DNA from: DATFFO01 sp963744905
Lineage (GTDB): Bacteria; Actinomycetota; Acidimicrobiia; Spongiisociales; ZC4RG35
DNA length: 64,000 nucleotides
Assembly (NCBI GenBank): GCA_963744905.1
Contig: CAVUUV010000002.1
Span: 62,001 to 126,000, forward strand
Direction of reading: 5' to 3'
Shown here: piece after piece, positions 18,285-28,061 of the stretch
Layout: every line of letters starts with the position of its first letter
Position numbering within the stretch: the stretch's first letter is position 1
The notes under the pieces: generated by a model
Told to the model about the DNA's origin: nothing
The model's input: only the letters and a program-made list of their open reading frames with translations
The model's database searches: none
Made by a program: the position numbers and the translations under genes

Positions 18285-19421
18285 ATGCGGATTCTCTTCT
18301 TCGGTACCTTCGATAAGGAGGCTCATCCTCGTGTGCAGGTGTTGGAGGAGGGCTTCGAGGACCTCGGGGATCAAGTGGTAGAATGCAACGTCCCCCTCGG
18401 GGTCGATACCGTGGCACGGGTCAAGATCATGCGCCGACCCTGGCTCGCCCCCGTGTTGGCCTTTCACATCGCCCGGACATGGCTGCGATTGTGGCGCTCC
18501 GCCCGACGCCTGGAACCACCAGAGGTGGTGATCGTCGGTTATCTGGGGCAATTCGACGTCCACCTTGCCAGGTGGCTGTGGCGTCAGGTTCCGGTGGTTC
18601 TGGACCTCTTGACATCTGCATCCGCCACCGCCCGCGATCGTCGTGCCGCTCTGCGAGGCCTGGTTTCGGCCCTGGAACTGGTCGACCGGGCTGCCATAGC
18701 CGCCTCCGACGTGGTTCTGGTCGATACGGCGGAGAACCTCGACCTGCTGTCGCCCCCCAGAAGGGTACAGGGTGAGGTTGTCCCCGTCGGGGCTCCACGG
18801 GCCTGGTTCCGGGAACCCGATACTGAGGACGGACCGCTGGCTGTGATCTTCTTCGGGCTTTACACCCCCTTGCAGGGCGCTCCTGTTATCGGACGAGCCA
18901 TCGAAATGCTCCAAGGCGACGACATCACCTTCACCATGATCGGCCATGGCCAGGACCTCGAAGCCACCAGGGAGGCGGCCGGAGACTCAGAGTCGATTCG
19001 GTGGATGGACTGGGTTCCGTCGGCGGATCTCCCGACCCTGACGGCTCAACACCAGATTTGCTTGGGCATATTTGGCACCACGCCCAAGGCGCACCGAGTC
19101 GTACCCAACAAGGTGTATCAGGGTGCGGCCGCAGGTTGCGCCGTGATCACATCGGACACCTCTCCCCAGCGACGGGCACTGGGGAGTGCCGCGCTGTTCA
19201 TTCGGCCCGGTGACCATGAGCAACTGGCTGAAAGCCTCCGGCTTCTCGCTGGTGACCCGGATCGGCTCACCCGCCTGCGTGTGGCAGCTCGTCAACGAGC
19301 GGAGGAGGCCTTTCGCCCCGAGGTGGTGGTGGAGCCCCTGCGGACCAGGCTCCTGACGACCAATCGCTCCGACCGCCATGATCGCCGACTCAGATTCAGA
19401 TCTGGGAATGCCAATGCCTGA
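18285..19421 (+). CDS. GT4-like glycosyltransferase
   Basis: 378 aa. The N-terminal Rossmann lobe begins MRILFFGTFDKEAHPRVQ. The C-terminal lobe has LAVIFFGLYTPLQGAPVI, FTMIGHGQDLEA, IRWMDWVPSADLPTL, and VPNKVYQGAAAGCAVITSD, which carries the usual donor-binding glycines. It is 24 nt after the GT2 gene and overlaps the methyltransferase that follows, so they likely form one transcript. Sugar specificity unknown. Confidence 0.75.
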   Translation: MRILFFGTFDKEAHPRVQVLEEGFEDLGDQVVECNVPLGVDTVARVKIMRRPWLAPVLAFHIARTWLRLWRSARRLEPPEVVIVGYLGQFDVHLARWLWRQVPVVLDLLTSASATARDRRAALRGLVSALELVDRAAIAASDVVLVDTAENLDLLSPPRRVQGEVVPVGAPRAWFREPDTEDGPLAVIFFGLYTPLQGAPVIGRAIEMLQGDDITFTMIGHGQDLEATREAAGDSESIRWMDWVPSADLPTLTAQHQICLGIFGTTPKAHRVVPNKVYQGAAAGCAVITSDTSPQRRALGSAALFIRPGDHEQLAESLRLLAGDPDRLTRLRVAARQRAEEAFRPEVVVEPLRTRLLTTNRSDRHDRRLRFRSGNANA

Positions 19422-20149
19422 TCGGGTACCCCTTACCTACAACGCCTGGCTGCGTTATGACGTGATGCGCCGAATTCTTTCTCGCCGTTTTCCCGATGCC
19501 CGTTCGTTCCTCGAAGTCGGATGCGGCCAGGGCGCCCTGGCGGCACGGCTTTCTCGCCAATACGAATATGTCGGCTTCGAGCCCGACGCCGAATCTTCTG
19601 GAGTCGCCAGCCGAAGACTCTCCGAGCTCGGTACCGGAGAGATAGTCCACGGCTTGTTGCCCTCCGAACCGACACGAACGTTCGACCTGGTTGGTGCCTT
19701 CGAAGTTCTGGAGCATCTGGAAGACGATCTGGGAGCCCTGCAATCCTGGCGTGAGTGGCTCTGCCCCGGTGGAGGCTTGCTATTGAGCGTGCCCGCCCAC
19801 CAACATCGTTACTCAACAGCGGACTCAGCAGTCGGCCACTACCGGCGCTACGGGCGCGACGATCTGAGGACCGTGGTCAAGAACGCGGGATTCGACGCTG
19901 TGGAGGTAATGATATACGGCTTCCCACTGGGGAACCTCCTCGAGTTCGTCCGTAATCGACTGGCCGAACCCGCGGCGGACGTGCCACTAGAGAAACGGAC
20001 AGAGGCGTCAGGTCGCACTCACCAACCACCGGAGCAACTGTGGTGGCTCACTCAACTCGCCACCGCGCCTTTTCAGGATCCTGCAGCGTCCATTCACTGC
20101 CGGCAATCTCGGCACGGGGTTCGTCCTGGCCGCGATCAGACGAGATTGA
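19378..20149 (+). CDS. SAM-dependent class I methyltransferase, one frameshift
   Basis: The first about 225 residues contain motif I FLEVGCGQGALAARL, an acidic strand-2 end (YVGFEPD), LVGAFEVLEHLEDD and a glycan-locus-type HYRRYGRDDL motif. After about 20070 the annotated frame loses homology. Dropping one T of the TTTT run at 20070-20073 gives a sensible C-terminus ending FVLAAIRRD at 20149. Starts at 19378, 19408 and 19414 are all in frame; 19414 overlaps the upstream stop by 8 nt. Probably methylates a sugar or a glycan end. The TTTT run is a good example of the homopolymer indels seen in this window. Confidence 0.75.
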
Positions 20150-20198
20150 GGATCCAGCGCCATCTGCTCAGACTGAGCCCTAGAGCTTACCCCACTCT

Positions 20199-21164
20199 TC
20201 AGTCAGGATCGGAGCTGAACGGGTTGGTTCCCTCCTCAGCCTTAGCACCCTCGGTTCCGCCCAGGGCGGGAACGTCGTCGAACTTCCCCGCCGCTACTGC
20301 TGCTGAGAGTGGCGAATAGGCGAGCAGACCTGTCACATAGCTCAGCGCCGAGGCGAGGAAGCCCATCGAGGCAGGCAAACTCACGAGGGGCGCCAGAGCC
20401 GCCGCCACCACCTCGCGCAGGCCCAGTCCACCCGGAAACACACCAACCGCGGCGCCCAGCGAACCGCTCAAAGCCAGCACCAGTGACTGGCCGGGGTCGA
20501 CTGCCACATGGAGCCCTCGAAGAACGAAATCGAGCCTGAAAGCGGCGACGAGGACCAGGCCCACCTCCACTGCAACGGCTGCAAGCCCTATGCGCACGGC
20601 CTGTCGACGAGTGGTCGCCAACCGGCGTACCAGAAGCCAGCCACCCACCAAGGCAAGCACTCCGATCAGCAGAAACAGCCACGCCAGGTTCTCCCCTCGG
20701 AGATAAAGGGTGACGGCTGCGATCGAGGCGGAGACTCCGATCCACGACAAGCCGATCATCGTCACCGCCGCCGTCGCCGATCGGTATCCGGAGCCCTTCT
20801 GGACTAGTGCCTGCACCCTGACGAGCACGGCTCCCGGCAAGGGAAGAAGGTTTGCTGCCGTGCCCACCACACTGACGCGCACGGCTTCCCTCACGCCGAA
20901 CCCACCGGTAAGCAACTGGGAGCAGATCGCATACTCGGCGGCATTGGCGGCGGCCGACAGCGGAACACCAATCACCATGGACGCCACTATCCATCCCCAT
21001 CCCAGTGAGGAGAGATCGAGCTCGAGGGTCCGGGCAGCCAGGACTCCCCCACCCAGGAAGACGACCACGGCAATGCCCAGCGTCAGCCTCTGAACCCGCT
21101 GGGACACGGGACGCGCCAGCCTGGACCTCAGGCGAAGGAAGGCATCGAGGAGTTTAGAAGTCAT
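20199..21164 (-). CDS. Flippase-like (LPG synthase TM region/UPF0104) membrane protein
   Basis: 321 aa with about eight hydrophobic helices after a short basic N-terminus. Landmarks are ANAAEYAICSQLL, TAANLLPLPGAVLVRVQAL and GVFPGGLGLREVVAAALAP. The last is typical of lysylphosphatidylglycerol-synthase-TM/AglD-like proteins often found in glycan loci, where a role in lipid-linked sugar handling has been suggested. There is no soluble aminoacyl-transferase domain, so it is not a full MprF. It is oriented against the neighbouring genes. Confidence 0.7.
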   Translation of the reverse strand: MTSKLLDAFLRLRSRLARPVSQRVQRLTLGIAVVVFLGGGVLAARTLELDLSSLGWGWIVASMVIGVPLSAAANAAEYAICSQLLTGGFGVREAVRVSVVGTAANLLPLPGAVLVRVQALVQKGSGYRSATAAVTMIGLSWIGVSASIAAVTLYLRGENLAWLFLLIGVLALVGGWLLVRRLATTRRQAVRIGLAAVAVEVGLVLVAAFRLDFVLRGLHVAVDPGQSLVLALSGSLGAAVGVFPGGLGLREVVAAALAPLVSLPASMGFLASALSYVTGLLAYSPLSAAVAAGKFDDVPALGGTEGAKAEEGTNPFSSDPD

Positions 21165-21356
21165 CTATCTCGACCAATGGTGGCACCTTCGGCTGTCTGG
21201 AGGGGCAACGCCCTCACTCTGGCGAGAAGAGGGTATCTGGCATCACTTCAACAGCAGCACCAAATGGTCCACAGCGGCTGATCCGAATCGTTGCCTGCGC
21301 CGGGGGCGACTCCCGAGGCACTCGCACTCGCTTCCTGGTGTCCGGCTGGGACGGCA

Positions 21357-21362
21357 TAGACT
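21357..21362 (+). promoter_or_regulatory. Probable leaderless -10 box (TAGACT)
   Basis: TAGACT ends 6 nt before the GTG at 21369. The same hexamer precedes the large fusion gene at 30515. Confidence 0.45.
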
Positions 21363-21368
21363 CCGGGG

Positions 21369-22241
21369 GTGCCCGACCTGTCGCTAGTCGTTCTCCAGTG
21401 GAATCAGCTCGAGTACACAGAGCGGTGCGTGGCCTCCCTCCGGGACAACACGAGCGTGTCGTACGAACTGATAGTCGTCGACAACGGCTCCCTGCCCGAG
21501 GCGGCTTCACGCGCTTCTGAGCTGGGCGACAAGGCCGTCCTCAACGGCGAGAACCTCGGCTTCGCTCGAGGGATGAATTCTGGACTTGCCGCGGCAGAGG
21601 GACGGTACGTGGCATTCATCAACAACGACACGGTCTTTCCCCCCAATTGGGCAGAATCACTGCTCGAGGACTTCACCGCCTTCGATGCTCCGGGAATCGT
21701 CGCGCCTGCCGTCACTGCTGCGGGTAATCCAGTGACGGTTCGTTCCGAAACAGGAAGCAAGGCAATCGTTCTCACGCCTTTCGGCGAGCTTCCCTCCGGT
21801 GTCGTCTACGTGATGGAAGTCGAGACCATACGGACCTTGGGTGGCTGGAACGAGTCCTACCCGATCGCCACCGCCGAAGATCTGGATCTGTGTTTTACCG
21901 TCTGGGTCAACGGCCTCGACTTCATCCTCGACGAGCGCGTCCTCGTCGAACACGCCTCCCAGGGCACGATCCGAACCATGCCCGAACGATCTCGACTGTG
22001 GCGAGAGAACCTGAGTCTGTTCCTGGACAGATGGACTTCGCCGGAGTCGGATCCCGTCCGCTTGCCAACCTGCCCGAGTCACGAGTTCCAACTCAACGTG
22101 AGACATGCCCGGGGGGCAGCAATGTGGCTGCAGCGCTACATCGAGGCACGAGACCTTGCCACACAGACGCCCAGTATTGAGCCGCACCTCCCTTCGCCGG
22201 AGCAAGACCGGGGTTTGCTCGCCCGACTTCTCGGCCGATAG
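21369..22241 (+). CDS. GT2 family glycosyltransferase
   Basis: 290 aa, GTG start. A GT-A domain with LSLVVLQWNQLEYTERCV, ELIVVDNGS, ENLGFARGMNSGL and the metal-site-like FINNDTVFPPNW, then GGWNESYPIATAEDLDLCF. This is the rhamnosyltransferase/WbbL-like GT2 layout, fitting with the nearby dTDP-rhamnose genes, although acceptor and donor cannot be read from sequence. It converges on the next gene with 17 nt between stops. Confidence 0.8.
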   Translation: MPDLSLVVLQWNQLEYTERCVASLRDNTSVSYELIVVDNGSLPEAASRASELGDKAVLNGENLGFARGMNSGLAAAEGRYVAFINNDTVFPPNWAESLLEDFTAFDAPGIVAPAVTAAGNPVTVRSETGSKAIVLTPFGELPSGVVYVMEVETIRTLGGWNESYPIATAEDLDLCFTVWVNGLDFILDERVLVEHASQGTIRTMPERSRLWRENLSLFLDRWTSPESDPVRLPTCPSHEFQLNVRHARGAAMWLQRYIEARDLATQTPSIEPHLPSPEQDRGLLARLLGR

Positions 22242-22258
22242 GCACAATTCGTCGCTCG

Positions 22259-24474
22259 TCAGCTGGGATGATCTGAAGCCGTCCGCGGAAACAGAGTCAG
22301 TCTCCTCTGCATCACTTCCCGGTAGAGGTCGAGGTAGGCGGAACCCATCTCTCCCGGCGACGGCCACGTGGTTCTCGCTGCCTCCGACGCAACCCGGTGC
22401 CATGCGTCGGTATCGACGGCGATTTCCATTATCCGGCTCACCAGATCCGCCCCCGACCTTAGGGGAATCACCCATCCACCACCCTGTGCATCGATCCGCT
22501 CTGCTGGGGCTCCCAGGTCTCCGACGATCACGGGTATGCCGGCCGCCCAGGCCTCGGTCACCGTGTGGGAATAAGTCTCGCCGGTGATCGACGAGAGAAG
22601 CACGAAGCTTGGATCAATCTCCCCTAGCCGTGAGAAGAGCTCCTCTCTCTCATACTTCCCATGTACGGTCAGTCCCGGAACGGCTCCACCCTCGAGGGTC
22701 CCAACCACGTGGAAGTCGACCCGTCCCATCGACGCCTCCGCTGCCTCGCGGAGAAGATCTGCCCCCTTGTGGATCCCGACGTGACCGAGGACCGCCACAC
22801 GAACCGGCTCTTCGGGCTTCGGGGGGCGACCCAGGCTCGGCCCTTCACGCTCAAGGGACCGACCGTGCTCGATGACGCGAATGTCAGTCCCACCCAGGCC
22901 GGGAAAGGTCTCCAGATACAACCGCCGGGCCCAATCGGTCGCCCACACAAAAGCGTCAATGTGCGAGAACATCCGCTCGACCTGTTGTCGCCACACATAA
23001 ACCCATTCGTGCTTCAGGTGCGGACCCTCCAGAACCCAGGGTGAGGCGCGACATATCGCCTTGGCCTGGGGTACAGACCGCATGGCAGAACCGGTCCTCG
23101 TTGTCCAATAAGTGGGCGGTTGGACAGCAGTAGTAGAAATCATGCAGGGAGAGAACGGTTGGAATGTTGAGTGTGTCGGCCACGAAGGGCAGATCGAGAG
23201 AGTGCTTGAGAAGGTGCCGGATATGCACAAGTTCGATGTCGTACCGGATCAGCAGTCGCGTGACCGCATCGCGATACTCTCCGTTGAACTCTGGCCCGAA
23301 CCTGATTGGGCTCGATAGTCGTATTTCCTCGATTCTGGAACCCGCGAGGTCGCTCACGATGAGGCGACTGCCCGTTGACTTGAGGACTAGAGGCTCCCAA
23401 TCCTGTGAGATTTCCTCGCCCAGGTCCCTCGTTGTCAGTGGGGTACCACCGCCGTAATCGTGGAGAACGTACAGCACTCTCGGCCGACCGGACGAACGGT
23501 CGGAGATCAGAGAGAATGCCTCTTCGACTCGGCTTCGAGCCGTCTTCATCTCCTCGGATCGGAGGAATTCCGCCACTTCCTGCCGGTAACTCGGATGCAG
23601 CCGGTCCATGGCCAGCGTTCCCTTTCGCGACAGCTCCTCCCGTTCGGGCCCGAAGCTGGCCGACTTGGTGTGCAGCACGTAGGTCGAGGCATCGACGAGG
23701 TGTCGCCATCCACGCTGACGGGCCCGCATCGAGAAGTCGTTCTCCTCCCCGTAGCCCCTGGGGAAGTTGACCGCATCGAAGAAACCCACGTCCTCGAGCG
23801 CGGCACGCTTGACATACATACAGAAGCCATTGGCGGTTGGAGTCTCGACATGCACCAGGGCCGCCGATCGGGCGACCGCCCGACCGGTGAGGTCGCCACC
23901 CGAGCTCGGCGGAACTTCGTTGGGGCCCGGCATACGAGGAGCAGAGAAGGCCCCCTCGGCATTGGTGAGAGGAGTGACGGTGGCAACACAAGACATGTGA
24001 ATAGGCAGCGAGCCGCAGACGCTCCACCCAACGAGGAGGTACGCGCGTATCCGAATTGAGGAGGATCACATCACCGGAAACCGCTTCGAAACCCCGATTG
24101 GCGGTGGCAACGAAACCCAGATTGCTGGCGTTCGACAAGACCCGGATTCCGTACTCGTCACGAAAATGCGCCAGCACAGAGCCTACGCCCGGATCGGTGC
24201 TGGCGTCGTCGATCACGACTACTTCAGTCGCCGTACCAGTGTTCCGAACAACGCTCTCGAGACAGGCCCGCAACTCGGCTGGGGCGTTGAATGCAGGGAT
24301 CACCACCGATACTGGTGGGGCCGAGACCAGCAGATCCAGCACGAACCTGGGTGCCGGCTCGAGTTCGACGGCGGGCAGACCCTCTGGCTCCTCGGGGGTT
24401 GGTCGCGAGTTTCGGGCCCCCCGGATCGCTCTCGAGATGCCACCGACCATACGCCGAACAGGGTTGCGCCCCAT
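22259..24474 (-). CDS. Bifunctional GT2-GT4 glycosyltransferase, two frameshifts
   Basis: Repaired length about 738 aa. The N-terminal GT2 domain (VSVVIPAFNAPAELRACLES, VVVIDDASTDPGVGSVLA, ILLNSDTRVPPRWVERL) runs into a second-frame segment (NGFCMYVKRAALEDVGFFD, GYGEENDFSMRARQRG). The C-terminal GT4 domain begins at PRVLYVLHDYGGGTPL and, after another shift, ends VRVAVLGHVGIHKGADLL and TVTEAWAAGIPVIVGDLG. Frame changes are at about 24000 and 23040. The ATG at 24474 is 5 nt after the rfbD stop, so it belongs to the rfb transcript and is a candidate rhamnosyltransferase by position only. Confidence 0.75.
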
Positions 24475-24479
24475 GGGGA

Positions 24480-25325
24480 TCACCCTCTCAGAAGTGAGAG
24501 CGAACCTCGCACGACTGACTCGAGCGACGCCTCCCACGTCGGTAAGCCCAATAGGTCTGCAACGTCAGCAAGTACCGAACCCAACACTGAGTAGGTGGGT
24601 CGGCGAGCCGGAGTCGGATATTCCGCCGTTGTACACGGCGACACGAGCTGCTCATCGAGTCCGGCTAACGCAACTGATCTCCTGGCCATTTCGAACCATG
24701 TGGTCTGTCCCTGATTGGTCAGGTGCAGGACCCCCCGCAACCCGGCATCGATTGCCTGCAACGTGGCGGCGGCGAGGTCGATGGCGACCGTGGGGCACCC
24801 GGTCTGGTCGTTGACCACCTTGACCGCCGTCCCTTGAATGACCCGCTTCAGAATGGCGGTGACGAAGTTGGGATGGGTTGCCGACAGAACCCACGACGTC
24901 CGTATCACGAGACTCCTCGGATTGGCGGCCAGGGCAAGCACCTCCCCGGCCAACTTGCTGCGGCCGTATGCGTTGATCGGGTCGGGAGGGTGGGTCTCCA
25001 GATACGGGGACGATGCCTGACCATCGAACACGTAATCGCTCGAATAGGTCACGAAAGGCACATCCATTCGAGCCGTCGCCTCGGCGAGCCTCCCGACTGC
25101 CGTCCCATTGACGGCCATGGCGCTGGCCAGTTCCGTCTCGGCCGCGTCGACGCCTGTGTACGCGGCGCAGTTGATGACGAACTCGGAGCCACTGAGCCGC
25201 TTCTCGATGGTGTCCACATCCGCCCTGGACAAGTCCAGGTCCGACCGTGTCAGAAAGCGGGCATCCGGAAGAAGTCCGGCGAACGCGGAACCCACCTGGC
25301 CGGTGGACCCGAGCACCGAGATCAT
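24480..25325 (-). CDS. rfbD: dTDP-4-dehydrorhamnose reductase
   Basis: 281 aa SDR-type reductase. The NAD(P)-binding motif is ISVLGSTGQVGSAFA at the N-terminus; VINCAAYTGVDAAE and the catalytic YGRSKLAGE (YxxxK) follow; TGCPTVAIDLA is also family-typical. It catalyses the last step of dTDP-L-rhamnose synthesis. Its ATG overlaps the rfbA stop as ATGA, so the two are translationally coupled. Intact and of normal length. Confidence 0.92.
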   Translation of the reverse strand: MISVLGSTGQVGSAFAGLLPDARFLTRSDLDLSRADVDTIEKRLSGSEFVINCAAYTGVDAAETELASAMAVNGTAVGRLAEATARMDVPFVTYSSDYVFDGQASSPYLETHPPDPINAYGRSKLAGEVLALAANPRSLVIRTSWVLSATHPNFVTAILKRVIQGTAVKVVNDQTGCPTVAIDLAAATLQAIDAGLRGVLHLTNQGQTTWFEMARRSVALAGLDEQLVSPCTTAEYPTPARRPTYSVLGSVLADVADLLGLPTWEASLESVVRGSLSLLRG

Positions 25326-26383
25326 TCTGCGTCGATCTCCGAGTTCTCGCCCAGGGTCATCTCGACGAAGTCAGGAGGCGGAGAGCCATGCACCCGGGTC
25401 GACCTCCCTAGCAATGAGTTCTGAAGCTTCCACCCTCGTATCTCGGTCCCTTCCATGACGATCGTGCCCTCGATGGTGGCGTCGGACACACGACAATCAT
25501 CACCGATCGAGGTGTTCGGGCCGATGACGGTGCGTGCCATCTGCGTGCCGCGGCCGATGACGGCCGGACCCGTGATCTGACAGTCGATCAGTCGAGCGCC
25601 CTCCTCGACCCGGATGGACCCCCGGGTCCGACAGTCGACCAGGTCGCCTTCGATCACGGTCTCGATGTCGGCCAGGATCAACTCATTGGCGTGGAGCAGG
25701 TCCTCTTTGCGCCCCGTGTCCTTCCACCAGCCCCTGACCACGCTCGACCGGACGTCCTTGCCCGTCGTAACGAGGTATTGGATGGCATCGGTGATCTCCA
25801 GCTCTCCCCTCGCCGAAGGCTCGATGGCTTCCACTGCCTCGTTGATCGTGTTGTCGAACAGGTAGACACCCACCAAAGCCAGGTTCGAGGGCGGAGTCTT
25901 GGGTTTTTCGACCAGCCGGACCACCTGCCCCGAACCGTTCAACTCGGCTACCCCGAACGACGACGGATTGTCGACCGGCGTAAGCAGGATCTGGCAGTTC
26001 GGGTTATGGGTACGGAAGTCCTCCACCACGTCGGCCACACCCAGCTTGACCAGATTGTCTCCAAGGTACATCAGCACGTCGTCTCCGTCGGCCCATGGAA
26101 GGGCACATTTGAGGGCGTGAGCGAGACCGAGGGGCTCATCCTGGACGATGAACTCGACCGAATCCAGGCCCAGAAAGCCTCCATCTCCCACCGCCCGCCT
26201 GATCTCGCCGCCCGTCTCAGGAGAGATGATGATGGCCACATCGTTCACCCCTGCAGCCGCCATATCCCTAAGCCCGTAGAAGAGGATCGGCTCGTTGGCC
26301 ACCGGGACGAGTTGTTTGGCCATCGAGAAGGTGATCGGCCGCAGCCTGGTGCCCGTCCCACCGGAGAGGACCACTCCCTTCAT
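25322..26383 (-). CDS. rfbA: Glucose-1-phosphate thymidylyltransferase, long form
   Basis: 353 aa. The nucleotidyltransferase signature is MKGVVLSGGTGTRLRPIT, followed by MAKQLVPVANEPILFYGL, and the catalytic-region MYLGDNLV. Residues about 240-353 form a hexapeptide left-handed beta-helix (VIGRGTQMARTVIGPNTSIG), as in the long RmlA/StrD-type enzymes rather than the short RmlA. It makes dTDP-glucose. The start is the ATG at 26381-26383, which overlaps the rfbB stop (ATGA); the upstream ATG at 26410 would lie inside rfbB. Confidence 0.9.
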   Translation of the reverse strand: MKGVVLSGGTGTRLRPITFSMAKQLVPVANEPILFYGLRDMAAAGVNDVAIIISPETGGEIRRAVGDGGFLGLDSVEFIVQDEPLGLAHALKCALPWADGDDVLMYLGDNLVKLGVADVVEDFRTHNPNCQILLTPVDNPSSFGVAELNGSGQVVRLVEKPKTPPSNLALVGVYLFDNTINEAVEAIEPSARGELEITDAIQYLVTTGKDVRSSVVRGWWKDTGRKEDLLHANELILADIETVIEGDLVDCRTRGSIRVEEGARLIDCQITGPAVIGRGTQMARTVIGPNTSIGDDCRVSDATIEGTIVMEGTEIRGWKLQNSLLGRSTRVHGSPPPDFVEMTLGENSEIDAE

Positions 26384-27351
26384 CGGCCCGCCTCCTTGAG
26401 GGGTCGCCACCAGTCCTCCCGGCGCCGGTACCAGTCGATCGTCTCTGCCAGCCGTTCTTCGAAGGAATGTCGGGGCTCCCAGCCCAGAGCCCTGATCTTG
26501 GAGGAGTCGACCGCGTATCTCAGATCGTGACCGAGACGATCGGGCACGCGTTCGATGTACGACTCGTCCACACCGAATGCCTCGAGGATTCTTCGAGTCA
26601 ATTCGATGTTTGGAAGCTGGGCGTTGGCGCCGATGTTGTAAACCTCACCCGGCTCTCCCTGGTCGACAAGAAGGTGGAGAGCCGAACAGTGATCCTCCAC
26701 GTACAGCCAGTCGCGTTCGTTTCGGCCTTCCCCATACAACGGCACTTTGAGGCCATCGATGAGGTTGGTGACGAAGAGAGGGATCACCTTCTCGGGAAAC
26801 TGGTAGGGCCCGTAGTTGTTGGTACAGCGGGTCACGATCACCGGGTAGTCGAAGGTGACCGCGTAGGAGTGGGCCACGAGGTCGCTTCCAGCCTTGGAAG
26901 CCGAGTATGGGGAGGATGGGTCCAGAACAGCCGTCTCTGGCGCAAACCCCTCGTTAACAGAACCGTATACCTCGTCAGTGGAAACGTGAATGAATCGGTC
27001 GACTCCGTGGCGGCGGGCGGCTTCGAGCAGCACACCGGTGCCCACGACGTTGGTTTCCAGAAAGGCGGCCGGACCCTCGATGGAACGATCAACATGGCTC
27101 TCGGCGGCGAAATGGACTACGACGTCCACGTCGTCCATCAGAGAGTCGACCAGGTCAGCGTCTCGAATATCGCCATGAACGAAACGGTGGCCGTCGAGCT
27201 GATCGAGCTCGTCGACCGTTGCCTTGACGCCGGCATAGGTCAGGGCATCGAGGTTGATGATCGTCGCTCCCGGCTGCTCGGCAGCGAGGTAGCGAACGAA
27301 GTTGGAGCCGATGAATCCGGCTCCACCGGTGACTAGATAGGTTCTGGACAC
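26380..27351 (-). CDS. rfbB: dTDP-glucose 4,6-dehydratase
   Basis: 323 aa. NAD-binding motif YLVTGGAGFIGSNFVR right at the N-terminus, the catalytic YSASKAGSD (YxxxK), the active-site HVSTDEVYG and CTNNYGPYQFPEK. It converts dTDP-glucose to the 4-keto-6-deoxy intermediate. The GTG at 27349-27351 is preferred because translation then starts two residues before the Rossmann strand, as in homologues. Gene order on the minus strand is rfbC-rfbB-rfbA-rfbD. Confidence 0.92.
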   Translation of the reverse strand: MSRTYLVTGGAGFIGSNFVRYLAAEQPGATIINLDALTYAGVKATVDELDQLDGHRFVHGDIRDADLVDSLMDDVDVVVHFAAESHVDRSIEGPAAFLETNVVGTGVLLEAARRHGVDRFIHVSTDEVYGSVNEGFAPETAVLDPSSPYSASKAGSDLVAHSYAVTFDYPVIVTRCTNNYGPYQFPEKVIPLFVTNLIDGLKVPLYGEGRNERDWLYVEDHCSALHLLVDQGEPGEVYNIGANAQLPNIELTRRILEAFGVDESYIERVPDRLGHDLRYAVDSSKIRALGWEPRHSFEERLAETIDWYRRREDWWRPLKEAGR

Positions 27352-27401
27352 TAATAGGGAAAACGATCTGTCCCGGGAGCGGAGGCGCAACCGCGGCACC
27401 C

Positions 27402-27946
27402 TCACGGGAAGACCTCAGCGTCGGCTAGCAGCGGTGCGTCCCGATCCTTGTCCGACAGTGCGGGCGGCCCGTCCAGCGGCCATTCAATGCCGATGCCCGG
27501 ATCATCCCAACGAATCGAACGGTCACAATCCGCGGCGTAGTAGTCCGTGGTCTTGTAGAGCAGCTCGGCGTCATCGGTGAGGGCGACGAAGCCATGGCCG
27601 AAGCCCGCAGGGATCCACAGCTGCTTCTTGTTCTCCTCCGACAGCTCCAGGCCGAACCACCGGGCGAAGGTGGGCGAGCAGCGCCGGAGGTCGACCGCGA
27701 CGTCCCAGACTCGTCCCCGTCCGCAGCGGACCAGCTTGCCCTGGGCGGGGGAGGACTGATAGTGGATACCCCTCAGCACGCCCTTGGCCGAGCGGGAGTG
27801 GTTGTCCTGAACAAAGTCGGGGGCGACCCCGTCTCCTCGGCGAAGCGGCGCCGGTTCCACGACTCAAAGAAGAAGCCACGGGCATCGGCGAAGAATTCAG
27901 GCTCAAATACGTGCAGTCCCTTAAGCGGCGCATCAATTACGTTCAT
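27402..27946 (-). CDS. rfbC: dTDP-4-dehydrorhamnose 3,5-epimerase, one frameshift
   Basis: Repaired length 181 aa, the usual size. The N-terminal piece reads from MNVIDAPLKGLHVFEPEFFA to RRRFAEETG. The C-terminal piece continues VAPDFVQDNHSRS, with the cupin active-site GVLRGIHYQ. Restoring one base in the CCCC run at 27827-27830 joins them as EETGVAPDF without gap. The ATG at 27944-27946 is the first gene of the rfb operon; TATAGT lies about 12 nt upstream. A one-base assembly error is the simplest explanation since the other three pathway genes are intact. Confidence 0.85.
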
Positions 27947-28061
27947 GGGCTCCGGGTAACTATATAGGACAGGAAGAAGCTCCAAGCGACCAGTCAAGGA
28001 GCTCTGGAAGTTCTGCATCGATACCCTGCCGGCGCCAGCGTATATCGGAAGGTGACCCCTA

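Noticed and set aside
20199..21164. MprF-type lysyl-phosphatidylglycerol synthase
   Set aside because: Only the membrane region is present; the soluble aminoacyl-transferase domain is absent, so it is called flippase-like only.
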